Origin: Dryococelus australis | Taxonomy: Eukaryota > Arthropoda > Insecta > Phasmatodea > Phasmatidae | Assembly (NCBI GenBank): GCA_029891345.1 | Contig: CM057009.1 | Location: forward strand, 227,317,620 to 227,381,619 | Reading direction: 5' to 3' | DNA: 64,000 nucleotides | Shown: piece after piece, positions 12,034 through 21,124 of the stretch | How the letters are laid out: each line of letters opens with the position of its first letter | Position numbering within the stretch: the stretch's first letter is position 1 | Notes under the pieces: model-generated | Database searches by the model: none | The model's input: only the letters and a program-made list of their open reading frames with translations | Told to the model about the DNA's origin: nothing | Made by a program: the position numbers and the translations under genes

Positions 12034-12905
12034 TTACAATAATTTTACATCTTTATTCATCACCCACAAATTGTGTTCTTTTTCGAAACCTCTCCATTGA
12101 ACCACGTAACTATCTTTTTTCCTTTTTATGATTTCATCAACTAATTATTCATTTGGAGAACTAACTTTTTGCAATTCATGTTCATAAAATCCACCTTTTA
12201 TAGGCTTTCCATCATAGGTTTCGAGGTAGTAAACTCTGGGAAATGATTTTCTATACTGAAATAATTTAAAATATTTCATAATACCAATTACCCATATATT
12301 TTTTCTCAAAGATAACTTTCTGCTTTGAAATTCTTATAAATTCACCAATTTTAAACTTTTGTTCTCTCTTGTCAAATACTTTTACATTATTATAAAGAGT
12401 TTTCATCAATCTATTGTACATAATGTTTTTGGGAACCATATTGTAGTTCGATAATATCTCGAATTATATAATTGAAGTATTTTAACCAAAACATCCACCC
12501 AATTGTAAGCACCATTCGATGTGAAATGCTTGTATATTAACTGTTTGATCGATTTATTGAATCATTCTGCAAAACTTGCTGTAAGCTTTGAATATGTTAC
12601 ATAAAGATTGATACCATATTCAGTCATTATTTTCTGGAATGGACCAGAAAAAACTCGAATCCTTTATCGGTTTGGAGTGAATTTGTCTTGTTCTTGACAG
12701 GTATATCCCAACCATATTTTGAATAAACATCTAGTATGGTTAAAACATACTTGCATTCCTTATTGTATTTAGAAAGCAATGTCATTTCAAACAAATTTGG
12801 CTTGAAAAAGATCATTTAAACAAAGAGTAATAACTCTTCTTCTAGGAAATCTTATACTTGCAGATACGTGAAGTTCTTGAGCAATATTACTGAACTTCAT
12901 TAGTA
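12034..12905 (-). pseudogene. Polinton integrase (rve fold) with C-terminal chromodomain, degenerate
   Basis: The integrase catalyses insertion of the element; the family uses a DDE triad. Reading down the minus strand: RFPRRRVI near 12,860, the usual linker before the core; the first Asp in LTILDVYSKYGW near 12,745; the second Asp in LQTDKGFEF near 12,665; and the Glu region TYSKLTASFAE near 12,580, directly followed by a stop. A helical tail (NWVDVLVKILQLYN) near 12,490 follows, then an SH3-like segment near 12,300-12,350 (GEFIRIS in a shifted frame). A chromodomain-like end near 12,060-12,140 has YVVQWRGFEKEHNLWV. All three catalytic residues are visible, but at least four stops or frameshifts and a short deletion between the two Asp motifs make it inactive. 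It lies closest to the left terminal repeat, a usual place for a Polinton integrase. Confidence 0.85.
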
Positions 12906-13370
12906 GTATAACCATCTTCCATCAGCTCTTCAATATTAGAAAAAAAAATGTTTGTATGTGAACTATTCCCAACTCTCTCGAAGTGATGGGAAGTTTTAAT
13001 GTATCGACCAATTCATTAGGATTGTTCCAATATACAGGAGAAAACCTACAGCCAACTTCATCTTTATACATTCCACTTCCAGCAATATCGCTTATTAAAT
13101 GCAGTTTCGAATGGTTTTCATCTCCTAAACAATTATTTGCATTCATATGACGAACAAGTTCTTTATATTTATAGAAATAAGTGTCGGAATATACTTTTGG
13201 AAAGTTTTTAAATACAAATTCAAACAAACCTTCACTCACATCAGTTTCATAATCACATATTTTAATTATATTGTCTGGCAAAAACATAATTATGGAATGT
13301 ACCAGAAACCATGTGTTTCCATCTCGGTATACACCAAATACCGTATTGTGCTTAGGTGAAATATGTTTTA
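12890..13370 (-). pseudogene. Conserved Polinton companion ORF upstream of integrase
   Basis: The main open part (13,287-12,922) begins MFLPDNIIKICDYE and includes SEGLFEFVFKNFPKVY and the signature VYWNNPNELVDTLKL. A near-identical 'YWDDPNELVDRLRLL' signature is, as I recall, found in uncharacterised arthropod Polinton ORFs placed between the ATPase and integrase. After a frameshift near 12,955 the next frame continues with NIEELMEDGYTT, fitting the usual C-terminal helix. An upstream piece near 13,340 (TVFGVYRDG) may be its N-terminus. The function is unknown. It overlaps the start of the integrase region on the same strand. Confidence 0.55.
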
Positions 13371-13669
13371 AGTCTAAATAACATCATGTTAAATGATAAA
13401 GATTTTGCTTTTTATTATTTAAAGGTTCTTGTTACAATTAAATTTTCAATGGTGTATCATTAGGCGTATTCAGCACAGAATGTAATATATCAATTCTACT
13501 TGTAAGAGGTTTAAATATTTGTTTTTTTTAAACATCCTGTTCCATATGGGCTTGTTAAGCTTGTCAACATATCTACTTCACAGCAGATATAACAATTTGT
13601 ATTTCCAAAGCAGAGTCTGACATGTCTTGTTTATGTTATATTTACATTCCACAATTTATATAAATTAAG

Positions 13670-14396
13670 TAATTGTTTTTCTAACTGATGCAGTAGGTCG
13701 ACTAACTGGTACACTAGTTCGAATAGTTTGTGCCTTTTTAATTTTATCGACTTTAATCGAAACTGTGTCTAATTTTGTTACAGTTTTTGCTCTCAAATTA
13801 TTAATAAAATACTTTATTCATATTTCCAAATCATTATTTTGTTCTCTCAGATTTATTTGCGTAACTAACCCAAAATTTTTTGAATAAAACCATCACTTAT
13901 ATATTGTCATTTCTTCCATTCGTGTTCCAAGATGTTTTGTAATAGTAGTGGTTATCACTTCATTAATTACAACTCTTAGATTATCTTGCACTTCTGTAAT
14001 ATATGTTGTTAAAATTATGTTTGCCATATCATTGAAATCTTTAATAAACCCATTTTAATATTCTTCTATTCTAAATTCATTACTCTACAAGTAATTCCGA
14101 ATCTAAGTTAAATTGGTTGCAATTACGATTGTGTAATTATTAACATTATCATTCACATCAACTAACTTTATTAATTTCTCTTGCATATCGGTCCATTGTG
14201 ATTTAAATATGTTTAATGTGACAGTGTTTAAGTCTTCCGCATATAGTTTAATTACAGCATCATTATCTTTCACAGTCATACCCACATTATGAAATATATG
14301 TCCTTTCAAATCACAATTCCCATCGCAATTTTTCCTTAAGCAGTTATCGCAATGATTGTGTTTTATACTGCTATGTACAAACTTTGAAATTCTCAT
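13670..14396 (-). pseudogene. Cys-motif plus coiled-coil ORF, Polinton-associated
   Basis: It starts MRISKFVHSSIKHNHC and carries a compact Cys cluster, CDNCLRKNCDGNCDLKGH (C-x2-C-x4-C-x3-C then His), which could bind zinc. The N-terminal 97 codons are open (to 14,103). Downstream frames continue with helical, Leu/Ile-heptad-like segments (for example MANIILTTYITEVQDN) and a basic Arg/Thr-rich end near 13,680-13,740, broken by several stops. Its place directly downstream of the ATPase on the same strand suggests a structural or packaging partner; this is inference. I cannot give a family name. Confidence 0.5.
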
Positions 14397-14423
14397 TATT
14401 CTTGGTCGGGAAGTAAAAAACTG

Positions 14424-15092
14424 TCAAATACAGACATATATGTCTTTATATAGAGGAATCATTGGTATAATCACCAGAAAACAGTACTTGTTTTTCCAAC
14501 AGTAAAAACACATATAATTTAACTTTGTACATGTAATATCGCCCAAAATAGGATCATTGTAAATATGCTGTAGATTTATATTGTCCCTTTTAAAGACAAT
14601 AACTAAATTTGCATTATTGCACAAATTATGTTTTAGAATACGTGCATAACTTTGTGATAGGTAAAAACAACCAACATTTCAATGTCTACCAAAACTAAAA
14701 CATTGCTGTATATCACCCTGTAGTTTTCACCAAACATCGTCAAATATAAAAATGGAATTGGGTAATGCTTCATTCGGAAGCATCATATCTTCTTTATTAG
14801 TAAAAAGGAAATATCACATTCCTTCAATTAACGACAAAATGGTTGCTAATTGTTTATATATATTTTGTTCCACTGTTTTAGAAAACATTTATTTGTTTTC
14901 ATACTTAAGTCCATTTGGATGATCTGTCATCGAAATAATAACAAAAGTTTTTCCACGTGAAGAAGGACCGCTTATTATACAATGTATATTTGGAGGTAAA
15001 AGTATTCTATGTTTCTGCTCAATTATTATTCTTTCATATTTACAATTACAGGCAGATGTACATTTTGTTTTATATCCTTCATTTCTGCACAA
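14424..15092 (-). pseudogene. Polinton packaging-type ATPase, degenerate copy 2
   Basis: The N-terminal part has ILLPPNIHCIISGPSSRGKT, a Walker A in which the usual GPSGSGKT is now GPSSRGKT. After a badly damaged middle (about 14,640-14,880), the open part at 14,424-14,624 has NNANLVIVFKRDNINLQHIY then a Cys-Trp-Lys motif and YCFLVI. These align with RDNANVLCIFRQDATNLKHI in the copy near position 760. The middle with Walker B is too decayed to read with confidence. It heads the minus-strand gene series ATPase, Cys ORF, companion ORF, integrase, and diverges from the PLA2-like fragment across an 85-base gap. Confidence 0.75.
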
Positions 15093-15177
15093 ATATTCAG
15101 TATAACATAAGGTAATGTAATAACTTAAAAGCTATAAATGCAGGTCTACATATAGGTTCGCATTCAGTTGAAAACAA

Positions 15178-15495
15178 TGGCTCATCCTAAATGTATCAAA
15201 AAAGGATGCGGTGTATTGAATACATTGATTAATAAATTTCCATTTGAATTGCATTTATAAGTATAATTATTGTGGCACAGGAACTAAGCTGGCAAAGCGT
15301 CTAGCACAGAACGATCAAGGAATAAACTCTTTCAGCAAAGTATAATTATTGTGGCACAGGAACTAAGCTGGCAAAGCGTCTAGCACAGAATGATCAAGAA
15401 ATAAACTCTTTCACCAAAATTATAATTATTGTGGCACAGGAACTAAGCTGGCAAAGCGTCTAGCACAGAACGATCAAGGAATAAACTCTTGATAA
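15178..15495 (+). pseudogene. Phospholipase A2-like (parvovirus VP1u/Polinton type) fragment
   Basis: A Met-started frame encodes MAHPKCIKKGCGVLNTLINK and FPFELHL before a stop at 15,259. In a shifted frame it continues with YNYCGTGTKLAKRLAQNDQG. This is the calcium-loop start (YCGPGTKL.KRL..GD.GIN) of the PLA2-like domain known from parvovirus coat N-termini and arthropod mobile-element ORFs. The calcium-loop segment is then present three times in tandem. The sequence stops before the His-Asp catalytic helix, which is not found, so no activity is expected. It diverges from the ATPase and precedes a hairpin and a Cys-rich ORF. Confidence 0.7.
15262..15490 (+). repeat. 79-80-bp tandem repeat, three copies
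   Basis: Copies start with TATAATTATTGTGGCACAGG at 15,262, 15,341 and 15,421. They differ at only a few positions (for example AACGATCAAGG versus AATGATCAAGA). Unit lengths of 79 and 80 are not multiples of three together, so the copies fall in different frames. The similarity is much higher than that of the surrounding decayed genes, so the triplication is recent or homogenised. Confidence 0.95.
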
Positions 15496-15574
15496 CACAA
15501 ATAACACAAATAATTCAAATTGATGCTGGCCAATGGCCAGCATAAATTTGAATTATTTGTGATATTTGTGATAT
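15492..15574. repeat. 83-bp palindrome (hairpin)
   Basis: The core ATGCTGGCC-AAT-GGCCAGCAT (15,523-15,543) is a perfect inverted repeat with a 3-base loop. The arms extend imperfectly on both sides through AT-rich CACAAATAATTCAAATT and AATTTGAATTATTTGTG. It sits directly after the third PLA2-like copy and could be a foldback insertion or a transcript-end hairpin. Confidence 0.9.
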
Positions 15575-15600
15575 TATTGTTGTGATGTTCCACCTGTAAA

Positions 15601-15945
15601 CATGTCTTTTTTCCACCCAACTGGTAAAGTTTACATCTCTGTCACCCCTGGAAACTCGAGTGTCAATTAATCTTGTTTGTCTAATGAAACAATACCTAAT
15701 TTTGGAGTGATTTGCGATGGACTATTTCTTTTCAAAATTATCAAATGTCCTTTAGAGGGTGAAAAATGTAACGATTTAATATCTTGTCTAGATCTGAAAA
15801 AAAATGTCCTGTATACCATATGTGTCCGAATACATATCTACCAGCAGGTGTTGAAGTGTATTCGCACTTTAATGAAACTTTTCCTGATTTACCAGAATGC
15901 ATAACATTACATGCACCAGATTACACTAAAAATGTTAACAATTAA
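15601..15945 (+). pseudogene. Unidentified Cys-rich ORF within the Polinton
   Basis: It begins MSFFHPTGKVYISVTPGN and is interrupted by a stop near 15,669. A second open stretch (15,677-15,800) has regularly spaced Cys residues (ICDGLFLFKIIKC, then EKCNDLISCLDL). After a frameshift near 15,800 another frame continues with CPVYHMCPNTYLPAG and ends near 15,945 with a stop. The Cys spacing suggests a secreted or structural fold but I do not recognise the family. It lies on the plus strand between the PLA2-like fragment and the zinc-finger ORF. Confidence 0.45.
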
Positions 15946-16465
15946 ACAGATGAAAATACTACAAGTATTGCCAAGTAGAGAATGGAAAAATTAAAATGAA
16001 AAAATGTTACTTTTTGCAAACATGTAGTGGAAAAAAATGTATTCTGTAAATAAAATGTAACAAAATTAATGGTTCGAAAATATGTTTGTGTTTTACTGAC
16101 TTTACGAATGCATGAATTGTAATATTCACATATAATTTATTCTAAAAATGTAATTTTATGTAAACTTTGGTTCCACGCATTTAGTTTTCAAATCTAAATG
16201 TGTTTGCATATAAAGGTTTGTATAGAGGATAATGATAAAAGAAAATATTTTTAATTTGAAAGCGGTTTATTACATAAAAACTCAGTAAACGTATGTTATA
16301 CAATTCAGACGTTTTGTGTTTAAAAACGAATAATCTAATCGAATTTACAATACCAAAATTTGCATATTGCTACTGTTTTGCAGTTCCTATATTTACCTAT
16401 AACTGTCTATGAAAGGTATGTGCCTTTCAGTTTCATTCTAAACTTGGAATAGTTCTGAAACAACT
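15946..16465. other. AT-rich spacer in the Polinton, nothing recognised
   Basis: There is no coding signal on either strand. The stretch separates the Cys-rich ORF from the zinc-finger ORF. Confidence 0.5.
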
Positions 16466-16939
16466 ATGTCTTTGCTGTGTCGCTTCTGCAGTACAGAATT
16501 AACAGTTCTGTAGAACTTACAACGACATGAAAGAATGGCCTGTGGAATGAAAAATTCAAGAAAGCAGTTTCAGTGTGATTTCTGCCAGAAGCAATTTTCT
16601 CGAAGTGATACTTTAAAGAGATATTGTAAAACTTGCAACATTGGGTCTCCACATCCACTCTGCTCTTCATACTCCACATGCTCCAAATGCTCCATGTGAT
16701 TCACAGGCTTCACAATCTGCATGACATGCTCCACATGCTCCACCATTTGCACCACATGCTCCACAGAGTCCACAGCTTGCACCCCATCTCCACATGCTCC
16801 ACAACCTGCACCACATGCTCCACTTGCTCCACAACCTGCACCACAGGCTCCACATGTTCCACCTCCACACTTAGCTCTGCTGTTAGAATTTTCAGCTCCA
16901 ACCACTGCATTTCCTCCAAAAAGTCGATACATTTATTGA
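16466..16939 (+). pseudogene. Zinc-finger and Pro/Ala-repeat N-terminus of a Polinton polymerase ORF
   Basis: A Met at 16,466 starts a frame with a first finger, CRFCSTELTV (stop) NLQRHERMAC. A second finger follows, CDFCQKQFSRSDTLKRYCKT, where the usual His before KTC is a Tyr. The same frame, after a second stop at about 16,697, runs into a low-complexity tail of PHAPQPAPHAPLAPQPAPQA type and ends at 16,939. In arthropod Polinton-like polymerase ORFs an N-terminal C2H2 pair commonly precedes the polymerase; that is from memory. The paralogous domain that follows at 16,990 supports it. Two in-frame stops plus the following frameshift make this a pseudogene. Confidence 0.6.
16648..16866. repeat. 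Minisatellite of CACATGCTCCAC-type units
   Basis: Units of about 12-15 bases built on CACATGCTCCAC and CACAACCTGCAC recur through this stretch. Because both strands are repetitive, open frames rich in Cys/Thr, Trp/Met or Gly/Ala appear in every frame; only the zinc-finger frame is considered meaningful. Confidence 0.85.
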
Positions 16940-16989
16940 GGCTTGAAAAGAAATTCGATTTCCGACTCATTTTCACAGTAAAGAGTTCA

Positions 16990-17340
16990 TCGTCCAACCT
17001 CAAATACGAAATACTGGCTAGCCTGTTTGCTGGTAGATTAATTGATGCACGAATAGTTAATGACAGGTTTTGAAATATTTTTCTCGAGGTGCAGAGTTCA
17101 TCTGATAGATTTAACTACAGTATCACCCCGGGCCATTAAGTTCAGAATAATAGTAGTGAAATCCATAATGGCGGAGGAAGATGCGGCAGAGTCATTTTAT
17201 TTTCAATGTAAATCCCTCCCTGTCCTGTATTTGTCTGATGATGGTGTAATTTATGATGGATGATTTAAGCCTTACTTAACTACCAGACTAGAAGAATTTA
17301 GTGCTTGTGGGAGTCGGTGGACTTTTTACAACTGATATCA
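16990..17340 (+). pseudogene. N-terminal domain of DNA polymerase B ORF, truncated copy
   Basis: The stretch LKYEILASLFAGRLIDARIV aligns with TYKLMAMAFMGRLNDTWIL of the polymerase locus at 34,600. ESFYFQCKSLPVLYLSDDG aligns with ETFYFQIKAFPVLHSSNMG there, and PYLTTRLEEF aligns with PYLTNRLEVV. The copy has a stop at 17,072 and shifts frame near 17,120 and 17,260. After about 17,340 the polymerase-like signal ends: no exonuclease, palm or YxDTD motif follows. It is therefore the start of a polymerase gene whose body is deleted. Confidence 0.7.
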
Positions 17341-19216
17341 CAAATGTACGTTAATATCTCACAATAAAGGGTTATTTACCACTGGTGACATGTATACTAA
17401 GTAAACCAAGTTAATTGGTAACCAGAAGGTATGTAATCCGGCACTACTCCATTACATGCCTCGCTTTACCCTCATTGGTTCTCAAGACCTCGGTTTGGAG
17501 AGCTGTCTAACTCTCGTCACTTGCTCCGATGCACAGATATTTTTTTTTGGTACCAGGTTTTAATACAATTGGAAATCCGTAAATTTCCTGTTTCATGGAT
17601 CCCAGAATGTGTGTAAACCTGCTGAACTGCGAGCCTTGCCTCATACCAGTACAATGTGTCTGACAAATTGCCTCCACCAGCTTTGCACTTCTTGTATTGC
17701 AGCGTTTCATTCAGTCGGATGGCATATCAACTTTACCCTGTGGGACATTATAGAATCTCTGTCTGAATTTATTCTGCGACACTACACTCAATACCATAAT
17801 AAGTTCAACTCTGCCACCTGCAGTATCGCCAATGAGCTAGTTAAAATGCAGAATAGCATCTATGAGTCAATTAAACTTCCAGTCATATCAATATTGAGTC
17901 AATCAACTGACATTTAGTGGTTTAAAATAACTAATTTGAAAGTCTAACAGCCAGCAAGCCAATGCCTCATCTAGAATCCACTGTGAATAACATCTTCTCA
18001 CAGGTTTGAGAGTAACTAGTTTGTCTGCTTGCGACATCAACTAAATGTTATCAACATCGTTCTCCAGATGTGGGAGCAACGTCTTACTGCACCCTAACCA
18101 AATATTATATAAAACAAGTAAAGTGCAATGCTTGAATGGCTGTTTAATGAATAAAGAACTTTTGTGAAACTCGAAATATAAATAAGAATGATGTATTTTG
18201 TATATGTAAATAAATATAATGGTTGTCGTAAAATGGGATATATAAAAAAATGTATTTCAATCTGAATTTGTGTTTCATTTATCTCCAAACAAACTGTAGA
18301 TCTGCAATTTTATAAAACATATATCTGAAAGAAAGAGTGAGTCAATGTTTACGCAAAAATAAAATATAATGTATTACTTCATCAACCAAGGGTTGTAGCT
18401 TTGCACGTTGTTTGTGTTTAGAATGCGTATTTATTCATGGGTATAGCCTTTTTACAGATATGTCTTGAAAAATGCAAATTTTCATTCCAAAAATATACCT
18501 GGTTAATTGACATGTTTTCAGTGAGTAGAGCTATTTGAGTGTGAACATAATACGTAATTTTTTATTCAGTCGGTTTAATGCATCAGTTACCAATAACTGA
18601 CGAATAATTTTGTCTGGCCATATTCCATATCAGCAAGCAATACTGTTTCGTTGCGAAATCAGTTTGTGTGAATATTACCTAAAATAGTGAAATTGTACAT
18701 ATTTAACACAGTAAAGACTTTGGAGATTCGCAATAGAGTAAATAATTTTGTGCCGTAACAGAAAACAGGACAAAATCAATAATTCTACTGATAGTGTAAA
18801 GGTTTTAAAGACATATGTAAAATGTAGTTAATAGGTTTTAATAAACTGTGACGATTTTTATGGGATATTTAAAACACCTAGAAATGACATTTACTATATA
18901 TTTTAATTTATTGCATAAATCATTTAATATAGTGATAATTCAGAAAGCAAATGTGTTTGATGCTTTGCATGACGCCTTCAGTCTTCCTACAGGTAGGACG
19001 TGCTCAGGACAGGCATAAAGCAATATCACTGATAGTAGCAAACCTTTGTTCTGAGAGAGACAGGCTGGCTGCTTGAAGACATTTTAGCAGGGTGGTCTAT
19101 TTCCCCGTAATAAAGAACCGAGGTCATCGCCACTAGCATCCTTCTTCAGAGCTTAAAAGATGAACAAAGGGGAAGGGAGTAACGTAACTTTCCAACCCCC
19201 ATCTGCCCTTCTGCCC
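17341..19216. other. Polinton interior without recognisable gene
   Basis: This is where the polymerase body would be expected. Open frames such as 17,609-17,917 show no polymerase motif and no similarity to the 35-38 kb locus. The remainder is AT-rich up to the inner edge of the right terminal repeat. Confidence 0.5.
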
Positions 19217-20508
19217 GCAGTCGGGAGAGGCCATCTTAGGTTTTCCTCAGTTCTCGTTCTACACACATCACCACTCTCCACTATTGGGATCTGTCACATC
19301 ACCGCTCGTCGTCGCTACCGTGGTTGCGTGTCACGATGCAGCGTAGCCTTACTTGAGCAGCAGGCTTCAAAACCCGCCTGCGCCCACCACATGCCTGGCT
19401 GTGACATCTACCCACAGAGCTCGGTAGGCACTTTCTTCAACATGGTGACAGTCTTCGTATCAATATTTTTTGAAATATTTTCATTACTTTTTCGCGTATT
19501 AAAAAACTTCATAGAATTTAATGCAATAAGAGCCACAATATTATTTATGCGTATTAATATAATAATTCCGTTTTTAATAATAATGTCATCTCGGGAAAAA
19601 AATGTGAAATACGTTTCTGAAGCTGATCTATGAGAGTTCATAGGATTTCAACTGCTTTGTGTTAGGAAGTGCGGTGAATTTCCGTAGTTGGTTCCACGAG
19701 ACTTAAATTGAATTTGTGTTAAAATTGTTCAGACCGATAAACAGCGTTTACGTTTGTCTATTATTTTTTTAAACATAAGTTATTATTGAATGTAAATAAT
19801 TTCATCGTTTTTCTTCGATGAAGTTTTTAGTCTGTTTAAATCAAATCGTTCATTTCGATAGTGATTATCTTTTCACTTTCTCATAATTATACGAAGATGT
19901 CCTCCACGCGATACCAGTCTCGCTAAGCTTCAACGGACGTTTTAATGTTTGTTAAAAGTGAATTATATTTATAATTCGTCTTCTAACAATAGGGAAATTT
20001 ATTCGCAGCTGTAAATTGATTTTCTGGATACGTTGTTAAATAATGCAAGTGAGTTCTTTTTTTTCCCACGGAAGTGAAATTGTGTATTAATAATTTAAAA
20101 ATTGGCATTGGGGTAAGTTTTTCTGCGCGATTCACTACTTGTTTCCATTTTTTTAATTTAGTTTCCAACATTTAATATAGAGGGAAATGTGAAAAAAATT
20201 AATTTCGAATAGTAATAAATAATTAAAACTAGATTGGTGGGAAATAGGATACTTTTTTACTTCTTTGTAGGTATGATTCAGAATGTGTATGAATTGTGTG
20301 ACTTGCGAGTTTCTCTTCAGTTTGAAAATCTTTTTTAAATTTATTTGTCGATGTTAACTGAAAGTTTTTAAGTGCTAAATCATTCCGTATTAAAATATAA
20401 TGTGTAATGTTTTTATTAGCTTAATACTTATTCCGATCAATAAACTTGATATAAAATTGATAATTCAATTAATTAAAAGTGAAATGAAACTGGCACGCCC
20501 CTACTTCT
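19217..20508 (-). repeat. Polinton right terminal inverted repeat
   Basis: This is the reverse-complement partner of 7,903-10,290. It contains about 165 bases (near 19,265-19,430, GC-rich) with no counterpart in the left arm. The outermost 17 bases match the left end at 15 positions and are followed at once by TCTGTA. Confidence 0.8.
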
Positions 20509-20514
20509 TCTGTA
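20509..20514. repeat. Target-site duplication, right copy (TCTGTA)
   Basis: It is identical to 7,897-7,902 and directly follows the right terminus, supporting a single insertion event of the whole 12.6-kb element. Confidence 0.85.
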
Positions 20515-20943
20515 TGACAATAGCCCCTACCGATAGTAATGCAAGGCATCATGATTACATATGCCCTCTAGATGACACCTGATACATTCTATTCGCAAAT
20601 TCTTCGCCCTTTTTTGAACAAAACCTTTGAAAAATCTCCCCATGTGCGACATGATGTGTGTAGTTATTTTCAACATATGCCATATATATATCACAAGCAT
20701 TTTACACTTGTGTTCATAAGAGTAATTTTTTTCTGTTAAATTGAAATATTATTCACATTTTATCTCTAATTATAATGCTTCATTTGCAAATTATTTGAAT
20801 TAAAAACAGTTAGAAAACATGTGTGTTGGTAGCACTTAGCAAGAAATAGTTATTATACAAATTAGTATTACTCTGAGTGCACATGAATTCAGTGAGTTGT
20901 CCTTTTGTGTAATTTTCCTAAATTAGTTCAGCTTAGTTTGCAC

Positions 20944-21124
20944 AAGGCGGAGGAATATACTGGAAGTAGAACTTTAGCAGGACTAGAGAAAAGTATGAAG
21001 TAACAGTGAATGGATTATGTACATAACTGGGTGCAACTTTGTGATTCAGCCATGGCTAAGCTTCACAAAGAAAACAAAACTAAATGTCTGTGCAGCCGAT
21101 GTTGGCAGAAGCCTTGCCCATTAT
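20944..21124 (+). pseudogene. Unidentified coding-like remnant with Cys cluster
   Basis: A single frame of about 60 codons with two stops reads AEEYTGSRTLAGLEKSMK, then DYVHNWVQLCDSAMAKL, then KCLCSRCWQKPCPL and a stop. The C-x-C-x2-C-x4-C cluster and the even amino-acid make-up look like real decayed coding sequence. I cannot assign a family. It lies 430 bases outside the Polinton right end. Confidence 0.35.

Larger units (their letters stand above)
7903..20508. mobile_element. Degenerate Maverick/Polinton DNA transposon, complete ends
   Basis: This is a 12.6-kb element. The left end AGTAGTAGGGGCATGCC and the reverse complement of the right end AGAAGTAGGGGCGTGCC agree at 15 of 17 positions. 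Both begin with AG, as Polinton ends usually do, and both abut the 6-bp duplication TCTGTA. The inverted similarity continues for more than 1 kb inward. The inside holds a retroviral-like integrase with chromodomain, an A32-type ATPase, a PLA2-like fragment and the start of DNA polymerase B, a gene set known from Polintons. The size is below the usual 15-20 kb, and most of the polymerase is missing, so the copy has an internal deletion or was built without it. All genes carry stops or frameshifts. Confidence 0.85.

Noticed and set aside
15262-15490. Regular direct repeats resembling a CRISPR array
   Set aside because: There are no unique spacers between units, the context is eukaryotic, and the repeat encodes a PLA2-like segment.
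16633-17003. Several long Cys/Thr-, Trp/Met- and Gly/Ala-rich frames on both strands
   Set aside because: All are translations of the CACATGCTCCAC minisatellite; only the zinc-finger frame has outside support.
17507-17917. Open frames on both strands after the truncated polymerase N-terminus
   Set aside because: Neither frame matches any part of the polymerase at 35-38 kb and neither holds a recognisable domain.
19160-19633. 157-codon plus-strand frame
   Set aside because: It lies within the right terminal inverted repeat, and the matching left arm does not keep the frame, so it is not coding.
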